Assembly: GCA_964631125.1 (NCBI GenBank)
Contig: CAZVYN010000015.1
Span: forward strand, 1-57,508
From: CAZVYN01 sp964631125
Lineage (GTDB): Bacteria; Eisenbacteria; RBG-16-71-46; CAIMUX01
Length of the DNA stretch: 57,508 nt
Direction of reading: 5' to 3'
Part shown: one piece after another, positions 49,068-57,328 of the stretch
Numbering within the stretch: the first letter of the stretch is position 1
Layout of the letters: each line of letters opens with the position of its first letter
The notes under the pieces: model-generated
Database searches by the model: none
What the model saw: only the letters and a program-made list of their open reading frames with translations
Told to the model about the DNA's origin: nothing
Made by a program: the position numbers and the translations under genes

Positions 49068-51133
49068 TCAGCGTCGATCGGGGTCATCCGGCGACGGCGA
49101 CACAGCGGCAGGCTGCTCCCCGACAGGTACCGGCTGACCGTGCCCTCCTTGGCCCACGATGTGCGTGAGAGGCGCACGATGGCGACGCGACAAGACGACG
49201 GCCGACGATTCGGCCCGCGCGAACGTAGCAAACTCGCCCACGAGGACGCGATACCAGGCGCCGCGCTGCGGGACATCGACCACCACCGCGCGCGCCTCGA
49301 TCCCCAGTCGCCGCAACCGGTCGATCTCCATGTCGGCCTCGCTCCTCAGACGGAACGAGCTGAAGTGGATGGCGAACGGCGGCGTCCCCATCGCCTCGCG
49401 CAGAGCCGCGGCGGCCGCGGCTTCCACGGCCGCCTGCTCGGGTCGGCGCGGCTCGCTCCAGCCCGAGGCGGAGTTCGTGGGCGCCGCCTCGAGATCGGGC
49501 TGTTTCGTCGCGATCGCATCCGGCGACTCGAGTTCCTCGAACTCGTCGAACGCGCTGTCCTCCAGCGCTGGGACATGCTCCGCCTCCCGCTCCTCCAGCC
49601 ACTTCGGCAGGCGCGGTCCTCGTTGCGTTTCTCCTGCCTCGGGCGCCGCTCCCCACGGAAGCGTGGATGGATCCAGGATCGAGTCGCCCGTCGGGGAGGA
49701 GGACTGGACCGGTCGGGTCGGCGCCGACGGGTTGCCGCCGAGAGTCGGCCAGAGCCGCGATCCGATGAACGCGGCCGCGCCGAGCAGAACGACCGAGAGC
49801 GCGATGAGTGTCGCGGTGCGCTGCGCTCGGCTGTCTTCGCGCGTCCGTGCATCCCAACGCGCCAGCAGCGGGACCGCCTGCGGCGCCGACGGCGGCTGCA
49901 GCGGCGGCGAAGAGACCGACGGGGGCGGCGTCGGCAGATCCATCGCGACGCGCAGGGTCGACGGCGCTTCCCGCATGGGAGCCTTCTCGGGCGGCGACGG
50001 CGGCGGCGCGACCGGCGGAGGGACCGACAATCGTTCCTTCTGTTTCCGTTCGAACGCGCTGGTCACGGTCGCGGGGCCCTCTCGCCGAGAAGCCTCGGGA
50101 GGCGCGGATGAGACGACCGGCTGTGGCGGTGCCGGTGGTTGTGATTGTGGCTGTGGCTGTGGCTGTGGCTCTGACGCCGCCGCTCGCGCTCCGAACGCGC
50201 CGAAGACGCGATCGCCTTGTCGTGTCGGCGGGAGCGACTGCAGTGTCGACTCCGGCAGTGTCGACTCCGGAAGCGGCGACTCCGGAAGCGGCGACTCCGG
50301 AGCCGACTTCCCGGCCNNNNNNNNNNNNNNNNNNNNNNNNNNNNNNNNNNNNNNNNNNNNNNNNNNNNNNNNNNNNNNNNNNNNNNNNNNNNNNNNNNNN
50401 NNNNNNNNNNNNNNNNCGACTCCGGAAGCGGCGACTCCGGAAGCGGCGACTCCGGAGCCGACTTCCCGGCCGGACCGAGGGCGATCAGGCCCAACAGCTG
50501 ATGCCCAGCGGCGCGGAGGCCCTCGACCGACTGCTGCAGCTCATAGATCCCGTGATCGCGGAAGCTCGCCACTACGAGGACGCCGTCCACGCCCGAGGCG
50601 CCGCGGTACGGACCCTCCAACGATTCAGGGAGCGTCTCGACCAAGATCAGACAACTCGGCCCGCTCGGCGCGGGTCGATCGGTCGAAGCGCTCGCGGGGG
50701 CGATCCAGCGAACTCCCGAGAGATCCGTCATGTGCGCTGCGACCGCTCCCTGGGACAGCGCCGCCATCTTCGCGGTGACAGGCTCGGGCATGCGCTCCGC
50801 AGGACCGGAGGCGGCGAACGAGAGTCCGGGATCCTGTCCGGCTGACAGATAAACGTGGAGCCCTTGCGAGGCGAGTCGCTCCGCCAAACCGACGGCCCAG
50901 GGCAGGTGCGCGAGCGAGCCCCACGGGGCGGTGACCCAGAAGGTGCGATCGCGCCACTCATCACCGATCGTGCGCGCGAGTCGATGGAACAACTGCGCCG
51001 ACACGACCGGCTCCGCGGCCAACGACGAAAGCCTTTCGTGGCGCTCGAAGGCGCGGCCGTCCACTTCGTGACGGAAGAGCAACGCGAGCTGCAGCGATTC
51101 CGCGGCCGCGTCCGCGGAAGAGAAGTACCTCAC
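49068..51133 (-). CDS. Degenerate BY-kinase/ParA-like domain, transmembrane helix and SPOR domain in one protein (interrupted by gap)
   Basis: Start ATG at 51133 overlaps the selA stop (ATGA). Merging the identical 55-bp flanks of the N gap gives exactly 637 codons in one frame. Residues 45-205 align with CpsD-type BY-kinases: the AQLFHRLART segment, the strand-loop-helix TFWVTAPWGSLAHLPWAVGL where Walker A would be, then CLILVETLPESLEG and DGVLVVASFRDHGIYELQQ. The Walker lysine position is His76 and the acidic A' motif is absent. A Pro/Glu/Gln repeat linker, a membrane helix (ATLIALSVVLLGAAAFIGS) and a C-terminal SPOR domain (FAIHFSSFRLRSEADMEIDRL, RGAWYRVLVGEFATFARAE) follow. It is likely a septal or envelope protein; the function is inferred. 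Confidence 0.78.
50148..50471. repeat. Repeat-rich linker of the SPOR fusion (6-bp and 15-bp units)
   Basis: A (TGGCTG)n stretch near 50148-50170 encodes Gln-Pro repeats. 15-bp units related to CGACTCCGGAAGCGG occur at 50227-50316 and 50417-50471, encoding Pro-Glu-Ser-Pro-Leu and Pro-Glu-Ser-Thr-Leu pentapeptides. The gap interrupts the second array. Confidence 0.9.
50317..50416. other. Scaffold gap, 100 N (unmerged overlap)
   Basis: The 55 bases before the Ns (50262-50316) are identical to the 55 after them (50417-50471), including non-repetitive sequence. This is the pattern of two contigs that overlap by 55 bp but were joined with a placeholder. Confidence 0.95.
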
Positions 51134-52548
51134 GACGACCTCCCGGGGCCGCGGGTCTCGAGCGACGCCGCGCGAACGGCCGCGACCACCTGGGCTCCCT
51201 CGCCCTCGAGGAGCGAACGGAGATCCAGCAAGACACGATCGTCCGAGATGCGCGCGACGACCGCGGGATCGCCGAGCCGGAGCGCGCGCGCGAAGGCGTC
51301 GGCGGACGAGACCTCGAGCGAGACGGCCCAGGACGGCAACTCGACTCCGGGCAGACTTCCACCGCCGACCTCCGCCACCGTCTCGACGACGCCGACGCGA
51401 ATGGCCGACGTCCCGAGCGCCGACACGAGCGAAGCCGCGAGCGCCTCGGCGCGTGCGCGCAGTTCCTCGGGCGAGCGCTCGAGCAGCCCGAGGAGTGGAA
51501 TGCGGCGGCGCAGCGACGGCGGATCGAGGTAGGCCTGAAGCGTCGCCTCCAAAGCCGCGAGCGAGGCCTTCTCCATCCGGACGACGCGCGCGAACGGGTG
51601 CTTCGCCAAACGGTCGATCACCGTTCGTCGGCCGACCAAGAGCCCGGCCTGCGGACCGCCCAGCAGTTTGTCGCCGCTCACCGCGACCAGATGCGCGCCG
51701 GCCGCGATGGAGTCCTGCACCCGCGGCTCGCCGAAGGTGAGCTCTCCGTGCTGCGTGAGCGCGCCGCTCCCTAGGTCGTCCAGGAGGGGAAGCCCGCGCG
51801 CGTCAGCCAGCGCGGCCAGCTCATGCGTCGACGCCTCCTCGGTGAAGCCGACCATCCGGAAGTTGCTCGGGTGCACCTTCAGGATCAACGCCGTCTGTGG
51901 CGTCAGCGCGCGCGCGTAGTCCTCGACTCGCGTGCGATTGGTCGTGCCGACCTCGATCAACTTCGCGCCGCTCGCCGCCATGATGTCGGGGAGCCGGAAC
52001 CCACCGCCGATCTCGACGAGATGTCCGCGCGAGACGAGCACTTCGCGTCCCGCCGCGAGCGCGGTGAGCGCCAGGTAGACGGCGGCCGCGTTGTTGTGCA
52101 CCGGCAGCCCGTCCTCGGCGCCCGTGACCCGCGCGAGCTGCTCGCGCACGGAGGCAAGTCGTGAGAGTCGCTTCCCGTCGGTCGGATCGAATTCCAACGT
52201 CGAGTAGCCCGAGATCGCCTGAAAGATCGCCTGTTGTGTCTCGGCGCCGAGCGGCGCGCGGCCCAAGTTCGTGTGCAAGAGGATCCCGGTCGCATTGATG
52301 ACGCGGCGAAGCGCGATCTGCGCCGTATGGCCGCGTCGACCGGCCAGACGGGAGAGCAAGAGGGCGCGCCAGCCGTCGCGACCGTGAGCCGGCAGCCCGC
52401 CGCTCGCGCTCTGGTCACGGATCTCCGTGCGCGCCGCGTCCAGCGAGTCGCGAATCCAGGCGAGACGCAGATCTTGCGGCGTGGCGTCGTCCGCCGGCCA
52501 CGCCTGCAAGAGCGACTCCACCGAAGGGAGCTGCTGCAGTTCACTCAC
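51130..52548 (-). CDS. selA: L-seryl-tRNA(Sec) selenium transferase
   Basis: The protein has 472 aa from the GTG at 52548 (SELQQLPSVESLLQ follows, the usual SelA start, with GAGG upstream); a GTG at 52569 is an alternative. Motifs: ALRRVINATGILLHTNLGRAPL, YSTLEFDPTDGKR, VHNNAAAVYLAL, VKVHPSNFRMVGFTEE-like segment, LLDDLGSG, and the PLP Lys in AVSGDKLLGGPQAG. It converts seryl-tRNA(Sec) to selenocysteyl-tRNA with selenophosphate, so the organism probably makes selenoproteins. selB, selD and tRNA-Sec are not in the window. Confidence 0.95.
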   Translation of the reverse strand: MSELQQLPSVESLLQAWPADDATPQDLRLAWIRDSLDAARTEIRDQSASGGLPAHGRDGWRALLLSRLAGRRGHTAQIALRRVINATGILLHTNLGRAPLGAETQQAIFQAISGYSTLEFDPTDGKRLSRLASVREQLARVTGAEDGLPVHNNAAAVYLALTALAAGREVLVSRGHLVEIGGGFRLPDIMAASGAKLIEVGTTNRTRVEDYARALTPQTALILKVHPSNFRMVGFTEEASTHELAALADARGLPLLDDLGSGALTQHGELTFGEPRVQDSIAAGAHLVAVSGDKLLGGPQAGLLVGRRTVIDRLAKHPFARVVRMEKASLAALEATLQAYLDPPSLRRRIPLLGLLERSPEELRARAEALAASLVSALGTSAIRVGVVETVAEVGGGSLPGVELPSWAVSLEVSSADAFARALRLGDPAVVARISDDRVLLDLRSLLEGEGAQVVAAVRAASLETRGPGRSS

Positions 52549-52558
52549 GCGCGATGCC

Positions 52559-52586
52559 TCACCGTTCACTCCTCACTGTTCACTCT
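52559..52586. repeat. 14-bp imperfect direct repeat between livF and selA
   Basis: TCACCGTTCACTCC (52559-52572) and TCACTGTTCACTCT (52573-52586) match at 12 of 14 positions and span the livF stop and the region just upstream of selA; on the coding strand the copies supply GTGAGG-type sequence that may act as ribosome binding site. Confidence 0.65.
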
Positions 52587-53287
52587 CCCCCGAGATACGC
52601 TTCGCGCACGCGCGGGTCGGCGGCGACGCGGGCGGCGGGTCCTTCCAGCACGACGCCACCGGTCTCGAGCACGTAGGCTCGATCGGCCACCCGCAGCGCC
52701 TGGCGCGCATTCTGCTCCACCAGAAGGATCGGCGTCCCCCCTGCATGGATCGTGCGCACGATCTCGAAGATCCCTTGGACCAGGAGCGGCGCGAGGCCGA
52801 GCGACGGCTCGTCCATGAGCAACAGGCGCGGCCGAGAGAGCAGCCCGCGGCCGATCGCCAACATCTGCTGCTCCCCGCCGCTCAGCGTCCCGGCGGCCTG
52901 ATGCAGCCGTTCTCTCAGGCGCGGGAAGAGATCGAAGACACGCTCGCGATCGGCGCGGATCCCCGCCTTGTCGCGCCGCAGATAGGCGCCCAGCTCCAGG
53001 TTCTCCTGCACCGACATGTTGGCGAAGACGATCCGCCCTTCGGGGATGTGCGCCAGCCCCCGCCGGACGATCTCGTGCGGCGCCGTCTTCGCGATCGACT
53101 TGCCTTCGAAGAGCACGTCGCCCGCGCTCGGTCGCAGCAACCCGGAGATCGTCCGCAGGATGGTCGACTTCCCCGCGCCGTTCGCGCCGATCAGGGTGAC
53201 GATCTCCCCCGCCCCGACCCGCAGCGAAACGCCGCGGATGGCGTGGATCGCGCCGTAGCGCACATGCAGATCCTTGACCTCGATCAT
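52580..53287 (-). CDS. livF: Branched-chain amino acid ABC transporter ATPase LivF
   Basis: The protein has 235 aa. Walker A GANGAGKSTI, signature LSGGEQQMLAIGRGLL, Walker B LLLMDEPSLGLAPLL, and the family-specific HIPEGRIVFANMSVQENLELGAY. It begins VKDLHVRYGAIHAIRGVSLRV. It overlaps livG by 4 bp (ATGA). It is the second ATPase of a Liv-type importer, the last gene of the livJHMGF run; substrate could be branched-chain amino acids or related compounds such as amides. Confidence 0.95.
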   Translation of the reverse strand: MIEVKDLHVRYGAIHAIRGVSLRVGAGEIVTLIGANGAGKSTILRTISGLLRPSAGDVLFEGKSIAKTAPHEIVRRGLAHIPEGRIVFANMSVQENLELGAYLRRDKAGIRADRERVFDLFPRLRERLHQAAGTLSGGEQQMLAIGRGLLSRPRLLLMDEPSLGLAPLLVQGIFEIVRTIHAGGTPILLVEQNARQALRVADRAYVLETGGVVLEGPAARVAADPRVREAYLGGE

Positions 53288-54063
53288 TTCCCCTCGGTCT
53301 CCCGTCCGAGGTACGCCTCGATCACGCGCGGGTCGCGTCGGATCTCCTCCGGGGCGCCTTCCGCGATCTTGACGCCATAGTCCAAGACGACGATCCGTTC
53401 GCAGATCCCCATGACGAAGCGCATGTCGTGCTCGACCAAGAGCACCGTGAGCCTGAACACGTCGCGCAGATGGCGAACCTGCACCATCAGCTCCTCGGTC
53501 TCCTGCGGATTGAGTCCCGCCGCCGGTTCATCGAGGAGCAACAGCTTCGGCCGCGTCGCCAGCGCGCGCGCGATCTCCAGTCGGCGCTGCAGACCGTAGG
53601 GCAGCATGCCCGCCGGCTGATCGCGCACCTCCCCGAGCGAGAGCAGCTCCAAGAGCTCGTGCGCGTCGTCGGTCAGGCGACGCTCCTCGCGATCGTTCCG
53701 CTCCGTCTTCAGCACCGCCGCGAGGACGCCGTTGCTCGCGCGACGATGGCCGGCGATCCGCACGTTGTCGAGCACCGTCAGGCGCGGGAAGAGGCGGATG
53801 TTCTGGAAGGTCCGCGCCACGCCGAGAGACGCGATCCGCCACGGCGCCCAGCCGCCAATGGTCCGACCCTCGAACGCGATCTCGCCCTCACTCGGCGCGT
53901 AGACTCCGGTCACCAGATTGAAGAGCGTCGTCTTGCCCGCACCGTTGGGGCCGATCAGGCCGTAGAGGCCCCCCTCTTGCAGCCGCAGATCGATGTCGGA
54001 AAGACACTGCAGCCCGCCGAAGTGCTTCCCGACCTTCCGCAAGCCCAGCAGCTCAGCGGCCAT
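53284..54063 (-). CDS. livG: Branched-chain amino acid ABC transporter ATPase LivG
   Basis: The protein has 259 aa. Walker A GPNGAGKTTLF, the LivG-type GVARTFQNIRLFPRLTVLDNV, signature LPYGLQRRLEIARALA, Walker B LLLLDEPAAGLNPQE and the C-terminal DYGVKIAEGAPEEIRRDPRVIEAYLG. It overlaps livM by 11 bp and livF by 4 bp. With LivF it forms the ATPase dimer of the importer. Confidence 0.95.
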   Translation of the reverse strand: MAAELLGLRKVGKHFGGLQCLSDIDLRLQEGGLYGLIGPNGAGKTTLFNLVTGVYAPSEGEIAFEGRTIGGWAPWRIASLGVARTFQNIRLFPRLTVLDNVRIAGHRRASNGVLAAVLKTERNDREERRLTDDAHELLELLSLGEVRDQPAGMLPYGLQRRLEIARALATRPKLLLLDEPAAGLNPQETEELMVQVRHLRDVFRLTVLLVEHDMRFVMGICERIVVLDYGVKIAEGAPEEIRRDPRVIEAYLGRETEGK

Positions 54064-55108
54064 CGTGCGCTCGCAACCGCCTGCGCAGCAGCCTTCCGAA
54101 ATCGAGCTCGCGCGTGCCGAAGATCCCCTGCGGGCGCGACAACATCAGCAGCACGAGCAGCAGCGAGTAGATCACCATCCGATACTCGCGGATCGGCCGC
54201 AGCACTTCCGGCAGGAGCGTCAAGAGGATCGCCGCCAGGACCGAACCGGAGATCGATCCCATTCCTCCGAGCACGACCATGATCACGATCTCGACCGACT
54301 TCATGAAGTTGAAGTCGTCCGGTGTGAGATAGGTCAGATAGTGCGCGGAGAGTCCACCCGCCACGCCGGCGAAGGCCGCGCCGATGACGAAGGCGAGCAC
54401 CTTGTAGCGCGTGGTCGAGATACCGAGCGATTCGGTTGCGATCTCGTCCTCGCGAATCGCGAGCAGCGCGCGCCCATGCCGCGAGTGCACCAGATTCCAG
54501 TGGAAGACGACGGTCACGACGACGAGCCCCGCGATCCACGGAAAGCTGGCGTACTTGGGAATGCCGAACATCCCGCGCGCGCCGCCCACCGCGTCGATGT
54601 TCAAGATGACGACCCGGATGATCTCGCCGAAACCCAGGGTTGCGATGGCGAGGTAGTCCCCTTTCAGACGCAGCGTCGGGACGCCGATGGCCAGCCCCGC
54701 CAGCGCGGCGCCGAGCGCGCCCGCGATCAACCCGAGCACGAGGACAAGCGAACGAGCGAGCGCGGCCGGCGCCTGCGGATCGGCGCCCAGGAGCGCGAAG
54801 ATGCTCGGCCCCGCCGTCACGGTGACGAACGCGCTGAGGTATCCGCCGATCGCCATGAAGCCGGCGTGCCCCAGGCTGAACTGCCCGGTGAAGCCGTTGA
54901 TCAGGTTCAGGCTCACCGCGAGGATGATCGCGACCCCAGAGAGCGCGATGAGTCGTTCGACGTAGGCGCCGGCGGCGCCCAGCACGAAGCGATCGACCGC
55001 CCAGATCAGGACGATCAGCCCGAGCGCGACGAAGGCCCGCGGCGCCCAGCGTCCGGCGCCGTGCCCGCCGCTCGGCTCGTCCGTCCGTCTCGAAGCGCTC
55101 TCGCCCAA
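54053..55108 (-). CDS. livM: Branched-chain amino acid ABC transporter permease LivM
   Basis: The protein has 351 aa with about nine to ten membrane segments. Conserved region: AVSLNLINGFTGQFSLGHAGFMAIGGYLSAF, LRLKGDYLAIATLGFGEIIRVV, the EAA-like loop SRHGRALLAIREDEIATESLGI and VLGGMGSISGSVLAAILLTLLPE. The N-terminal 25 residues are polar and poorly conserved. It starts 16 bp after livH. Confidence 0.94.
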   Translation of the reverse strand: MGESASRRTDEPSGGHGAGRWAPRAFVALGLIVLIWAVDRFVLGAAGAYVERLIALSGVAIILAVSLNLINGFTGQFSLGHAGFMAIGGYLSAFVTVTAGPSIFALLGADPQAPAALARSLVLVLGLIAGALGAALAGLAIGVPTLRLKGDYLAIATLGFGEIIRVVILNIDAVGGARGMFGIPKYASFPWIAGLVVVTVVFHWNLVHSRHGRALLAIREDEIATESLGISTTRYKVLAFVIGAAFAGVAGGLSAHYLTYLTPDDFNFMKSVEIVIMVVLGGMGSISGSVLAAILLTLLPEVLRPIREYRMVIYSLLLVLLMLSRPQGIFGTRELDFGRLLRRRLRAHDGR

Positions 55109-55124
55109 GCCCCGCAGGCTCCGC

Positions 55125-56027
55125 TCAGACCTTTTCCGTCACGGCGCGGCCGAGGAGGCCGGATGGCCGCCACAGGAGAATCGCGATCAAGATGGCGAAG
55201 GCGATCGCGTCGCGGTAAGTCGAGGAGAGGTATCCGGCCACGAGCGTCTCGGCCACGCCCATGACCAGACCGCCCAACATCGCGCCGGGGATGTTGCCGA
55301 TCCCGCCCAGCACCGCGGCCACGAACGCTTTCAATCCCGGCATCACGCCCATGAGCGGATCGACCCGCGGAGTCGAGAGCGCCACGAGCACGCCGGCCGC
55401 CGCCGCCAACGCGCTCCCGAGCGCGAACGTCGCCGTGATGATGCGATCGGCGGGAATCCCCATGAGACTGGCCGCGTCGCGGTTGAACGAGACCGCGCGC
55501 ATTGCGCGCCCCAGACGAGTGCGATAGATGACAAAGTTGAGCGAGAGCATCAGCGCCGTCGATCCGGCGAGAATCAGCACCTGCGTCGAGGGAATGAGCG
55601 CGCCGCCCGGCAGATGGAAGGTGCGGCTCTCCAAGATCTGCGGGAAGAACTTCGGATCGGCGCCGAACACGAGATTGCCGGCGTTCTCCAGGAAGAGCGA
55701 GACGCCGATCGCGGTGATGAGCGCGGTCAGCTTCGGCTGCGACCTGACCGGCCGATACGCGGTCTGCTCCAGCGCCACGCCGAGCAACGCGGAACCGAGC
55801 ATCGAGCTGACGAAGACGAGCAGCACCAGCGGCAGTCCGGTCACACCCTGCCCGCTCAGCCAGCCCGCCGCGTAGAAGCCGAGGAACGCGCCGACCATAT
55901 AGATGTCGCCATGCGCGAAGTTCACGAACCGCAGGATCCCGTAGACCATCGTGTAGCCGAGCGCGATCAGGGCATAGATGCTGCCCCAGCTCACGCCGTT
56001 GACGATCTGTTGGAGGAATTCCTGCAC
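55125..56027 (-). CDS. livH: Branched-chain amino acid ABC transporter permease LivH
   Basis: The protein has 300 aa from a GTG. About eight membrane segments; signature GVSWGSIYALIALGYTMVYGILRFVNFAHGDIYM near the N-terminus and the coupling loop TRLGRAMRAVSFNRDAASLMGI, then VLGGIGNIPGAMLGGLVMG. It is the partner of LivM. The binding-protein gene ends 8 bp upstream. Confidence 0.95.
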   Translation of the reverse strand: MQEFLQQIVNGVSWGSIYALIALGYTMVYGILRFVNFAHGDIYMVGAFLGFYAAGWLSGQGVTGLPLVLLVFVSSMLGSALLGVALEQTAYRPVRSQPKLTALITAIGVSLFLENAGNLVFGADPKFFPQILESRTFHLPGGALIPSTQVLILAGSTALMLSLNFVIYRTRLGRAMRAVSFNRDAASLMGIPADRIITATFALGSALAAAAGVLVALSTPRVDPLMGVMPGLKAFVAAVLGGIGNIPGAMLGGLVMGVAETLVAGYLSSTYRDAIAFAILIAILLWRPSGLLGRAVTEKV

Positions 56028-56035
56028 CTTGCGAG

Positions 56036-57247
56036 CTACGGCTCGATGCGTTCGACGAACTGGTAGCCGCCGTTGGCCACCTTCAGCACCACCGCCGACT
56101 TCGACGCATCGCGATTGGCGTCCAAGGTGATCGTCCCGCTGACGCCGGGGAATCCCTTGGTCGCCGCGATGGCGTCGCGGACGAGGGTGCGCGCGGCCCG
56201 CTTGGCCGCCGCGTCGGCAGTCGAGCCGGTGCGGAGCGCGGCGAACGCGGTCGGATTCGCAGTAGCGACCGTCGAGAGCGCCGCGGCGAGCACTTTCGTC
56301 GCGTCATACGCCAACACGGCCATGGCGTCGGGCACCTCGTTCGTCTTCGCCTTGGCGCTCGCGATGAATCCCTGCACCACCGGATTCGGATCATCGGTCG
56401 CGTAGTGATTGCTGAAGTAGCACCCTTCGATCGAGGCCCCGCCGATCTGGGTCAGCTTGGGCGAGTCCCAGCCGTCGCCGCCGAGCAGCGCGCCCTCGAA
56501 GCCGAGCTCGCGCGCCTGCCGCGCGATCAAGCCGACCTCCGTGTAGTACCCGGGGATGAAGATCGCCTCGGGCTTCTTCGCGATCAGGTTGGTCAACGGC
56601 GCGGTGAAGACCACGTCGCCCTGCGTGTACGCCTCGTTGCCGACGATCGTCCCGCCCTGCGCGGTGAACTCCTTCACGAAGTACTCGGCCAGCCCGAGCG
56701 AGTAGTCGCTCTTCGCATCGCGCAGCACCGCCACACGCGTGAGTTTCAGCGAGCCGACGGCGAACTTCGCCATGACCGTCCCCTGGAACGGATCGATGAA
56801 GCAGACGCGGAAGACGAACGGCTTGTCGGTGGTCACCATCGGATTGGTCGACGCGGGCGTGATCATCGGCACGGCCGCCTCATTGCAGATCGGCGCGCCG
56901 GCCAGAGAGTTCGAACTCGCGACCTCGCCGATCACGGCGATGACCTGATCCTGCGTGACGAGCTTCGAAACCGCGGTGCCCGCTTCAGTCGCGCGCCCCT
57001 GCGTGTCCTCGGTGATGACCTCGACCCGCGCGCCGCCGATCCCGCCGGCCGCGTTGATCTCATCGAGCGCGAGCGTCAGACCCAAGTGCGTCGACTGACC
57101 GAAGGTCGCGGTGGCGCCGGTGAGCGAGCTGTACTCACCGATCTTCAGAGTTCCGCCGCCCGTGGACGCGCCCCTCTCGGCGCCGGGCCCACAGCCGAGG
57201 ACCGAGAGGGGAATGAAAACCGACAGCGCGAGACGGCGGATCGACAT
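56036..57247 (-). CDS. livJ: Periplasmic branched-chain amino acid binding lipoprotein LivJ-type
   Basis: The protein has 403 aa from the ATG at 57247 (GAAAGGTG upstream); a longer frame is possible but adds only an unlikely leader. Lipobox LSVLGC with Cys19. Type I periplasmic binding fold: LKIGEYSSLTGATATFG, LALDEINAAGGIGGARVEVITED, VIAVIGEVASSNSLAGAPICNE, VPMITPASTNPM, FRVCFIDPFQGTVMAKFA, AIFIPGYYTEVGLIARQARELGF, GGDGWDS. It delivers substrate to LivHM. It is the first liv gene, 81 bp after fusA. Confidence 0.94.
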   Translation of the reverse strand: MSIRRLALSVFIPLSVLGCGPGAERGASTGGGTLKIGEYSSLTGATATFGQSTHLGLTLALDEINAAGGIGGARVEVITEDTQGRATEAGTAVSKLVTQDQVIAVIGEVASSNSLAGAPICNEAAVPMITPASTNPMVTTDKPFVFRVCFIDPFQGTVMAKFAVGSLKLTRVAVLRDAKSDYSLGLAEYFVKEFTAQGGTIVGNEAYTQGDVVFTAPLTNLIAKKPEAIFIPGYYTEVGLIARQARELGFEGALLGGDGWDSPKLTQIGGASIEGCYFSNHYATDDPNPVVQGFIASAKAKTNEVPDAMAVLAYDATKVLAAALSTVATANPTAFAALRTGSTADAAAKRAARTLVRDAIAATKGFPGVSGTITLDANRDASKSAVVLKVANGGYQFVERIEP

Positions 57248-57328
57248 GGGGCACCTTTCTCTTCGGTGGCTGAAATCCGCTAACCACTTGGAAAATCGAG
57301 GCAAACTAACAACGCTTCGCGCGGTGGG

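Noticed and set aside
45466..49137. Long plus-strand open frame antisense to smc (about 1,220 codons)
   Set aside because: High GC makes stop codons rare on the antisense strand; the translation is Arg/Leu/Gln-rich without motifs, whereas the minus strand has a complete SMC.
50063..50316. His/Ser/Arg-rich translation after the second gap (HSHSHNHNH)
   Set aside because: It arises because 100 Ns shift the frame by one. The correct frame continues the Pro/Gln linker into the membrane and SPOR parts.
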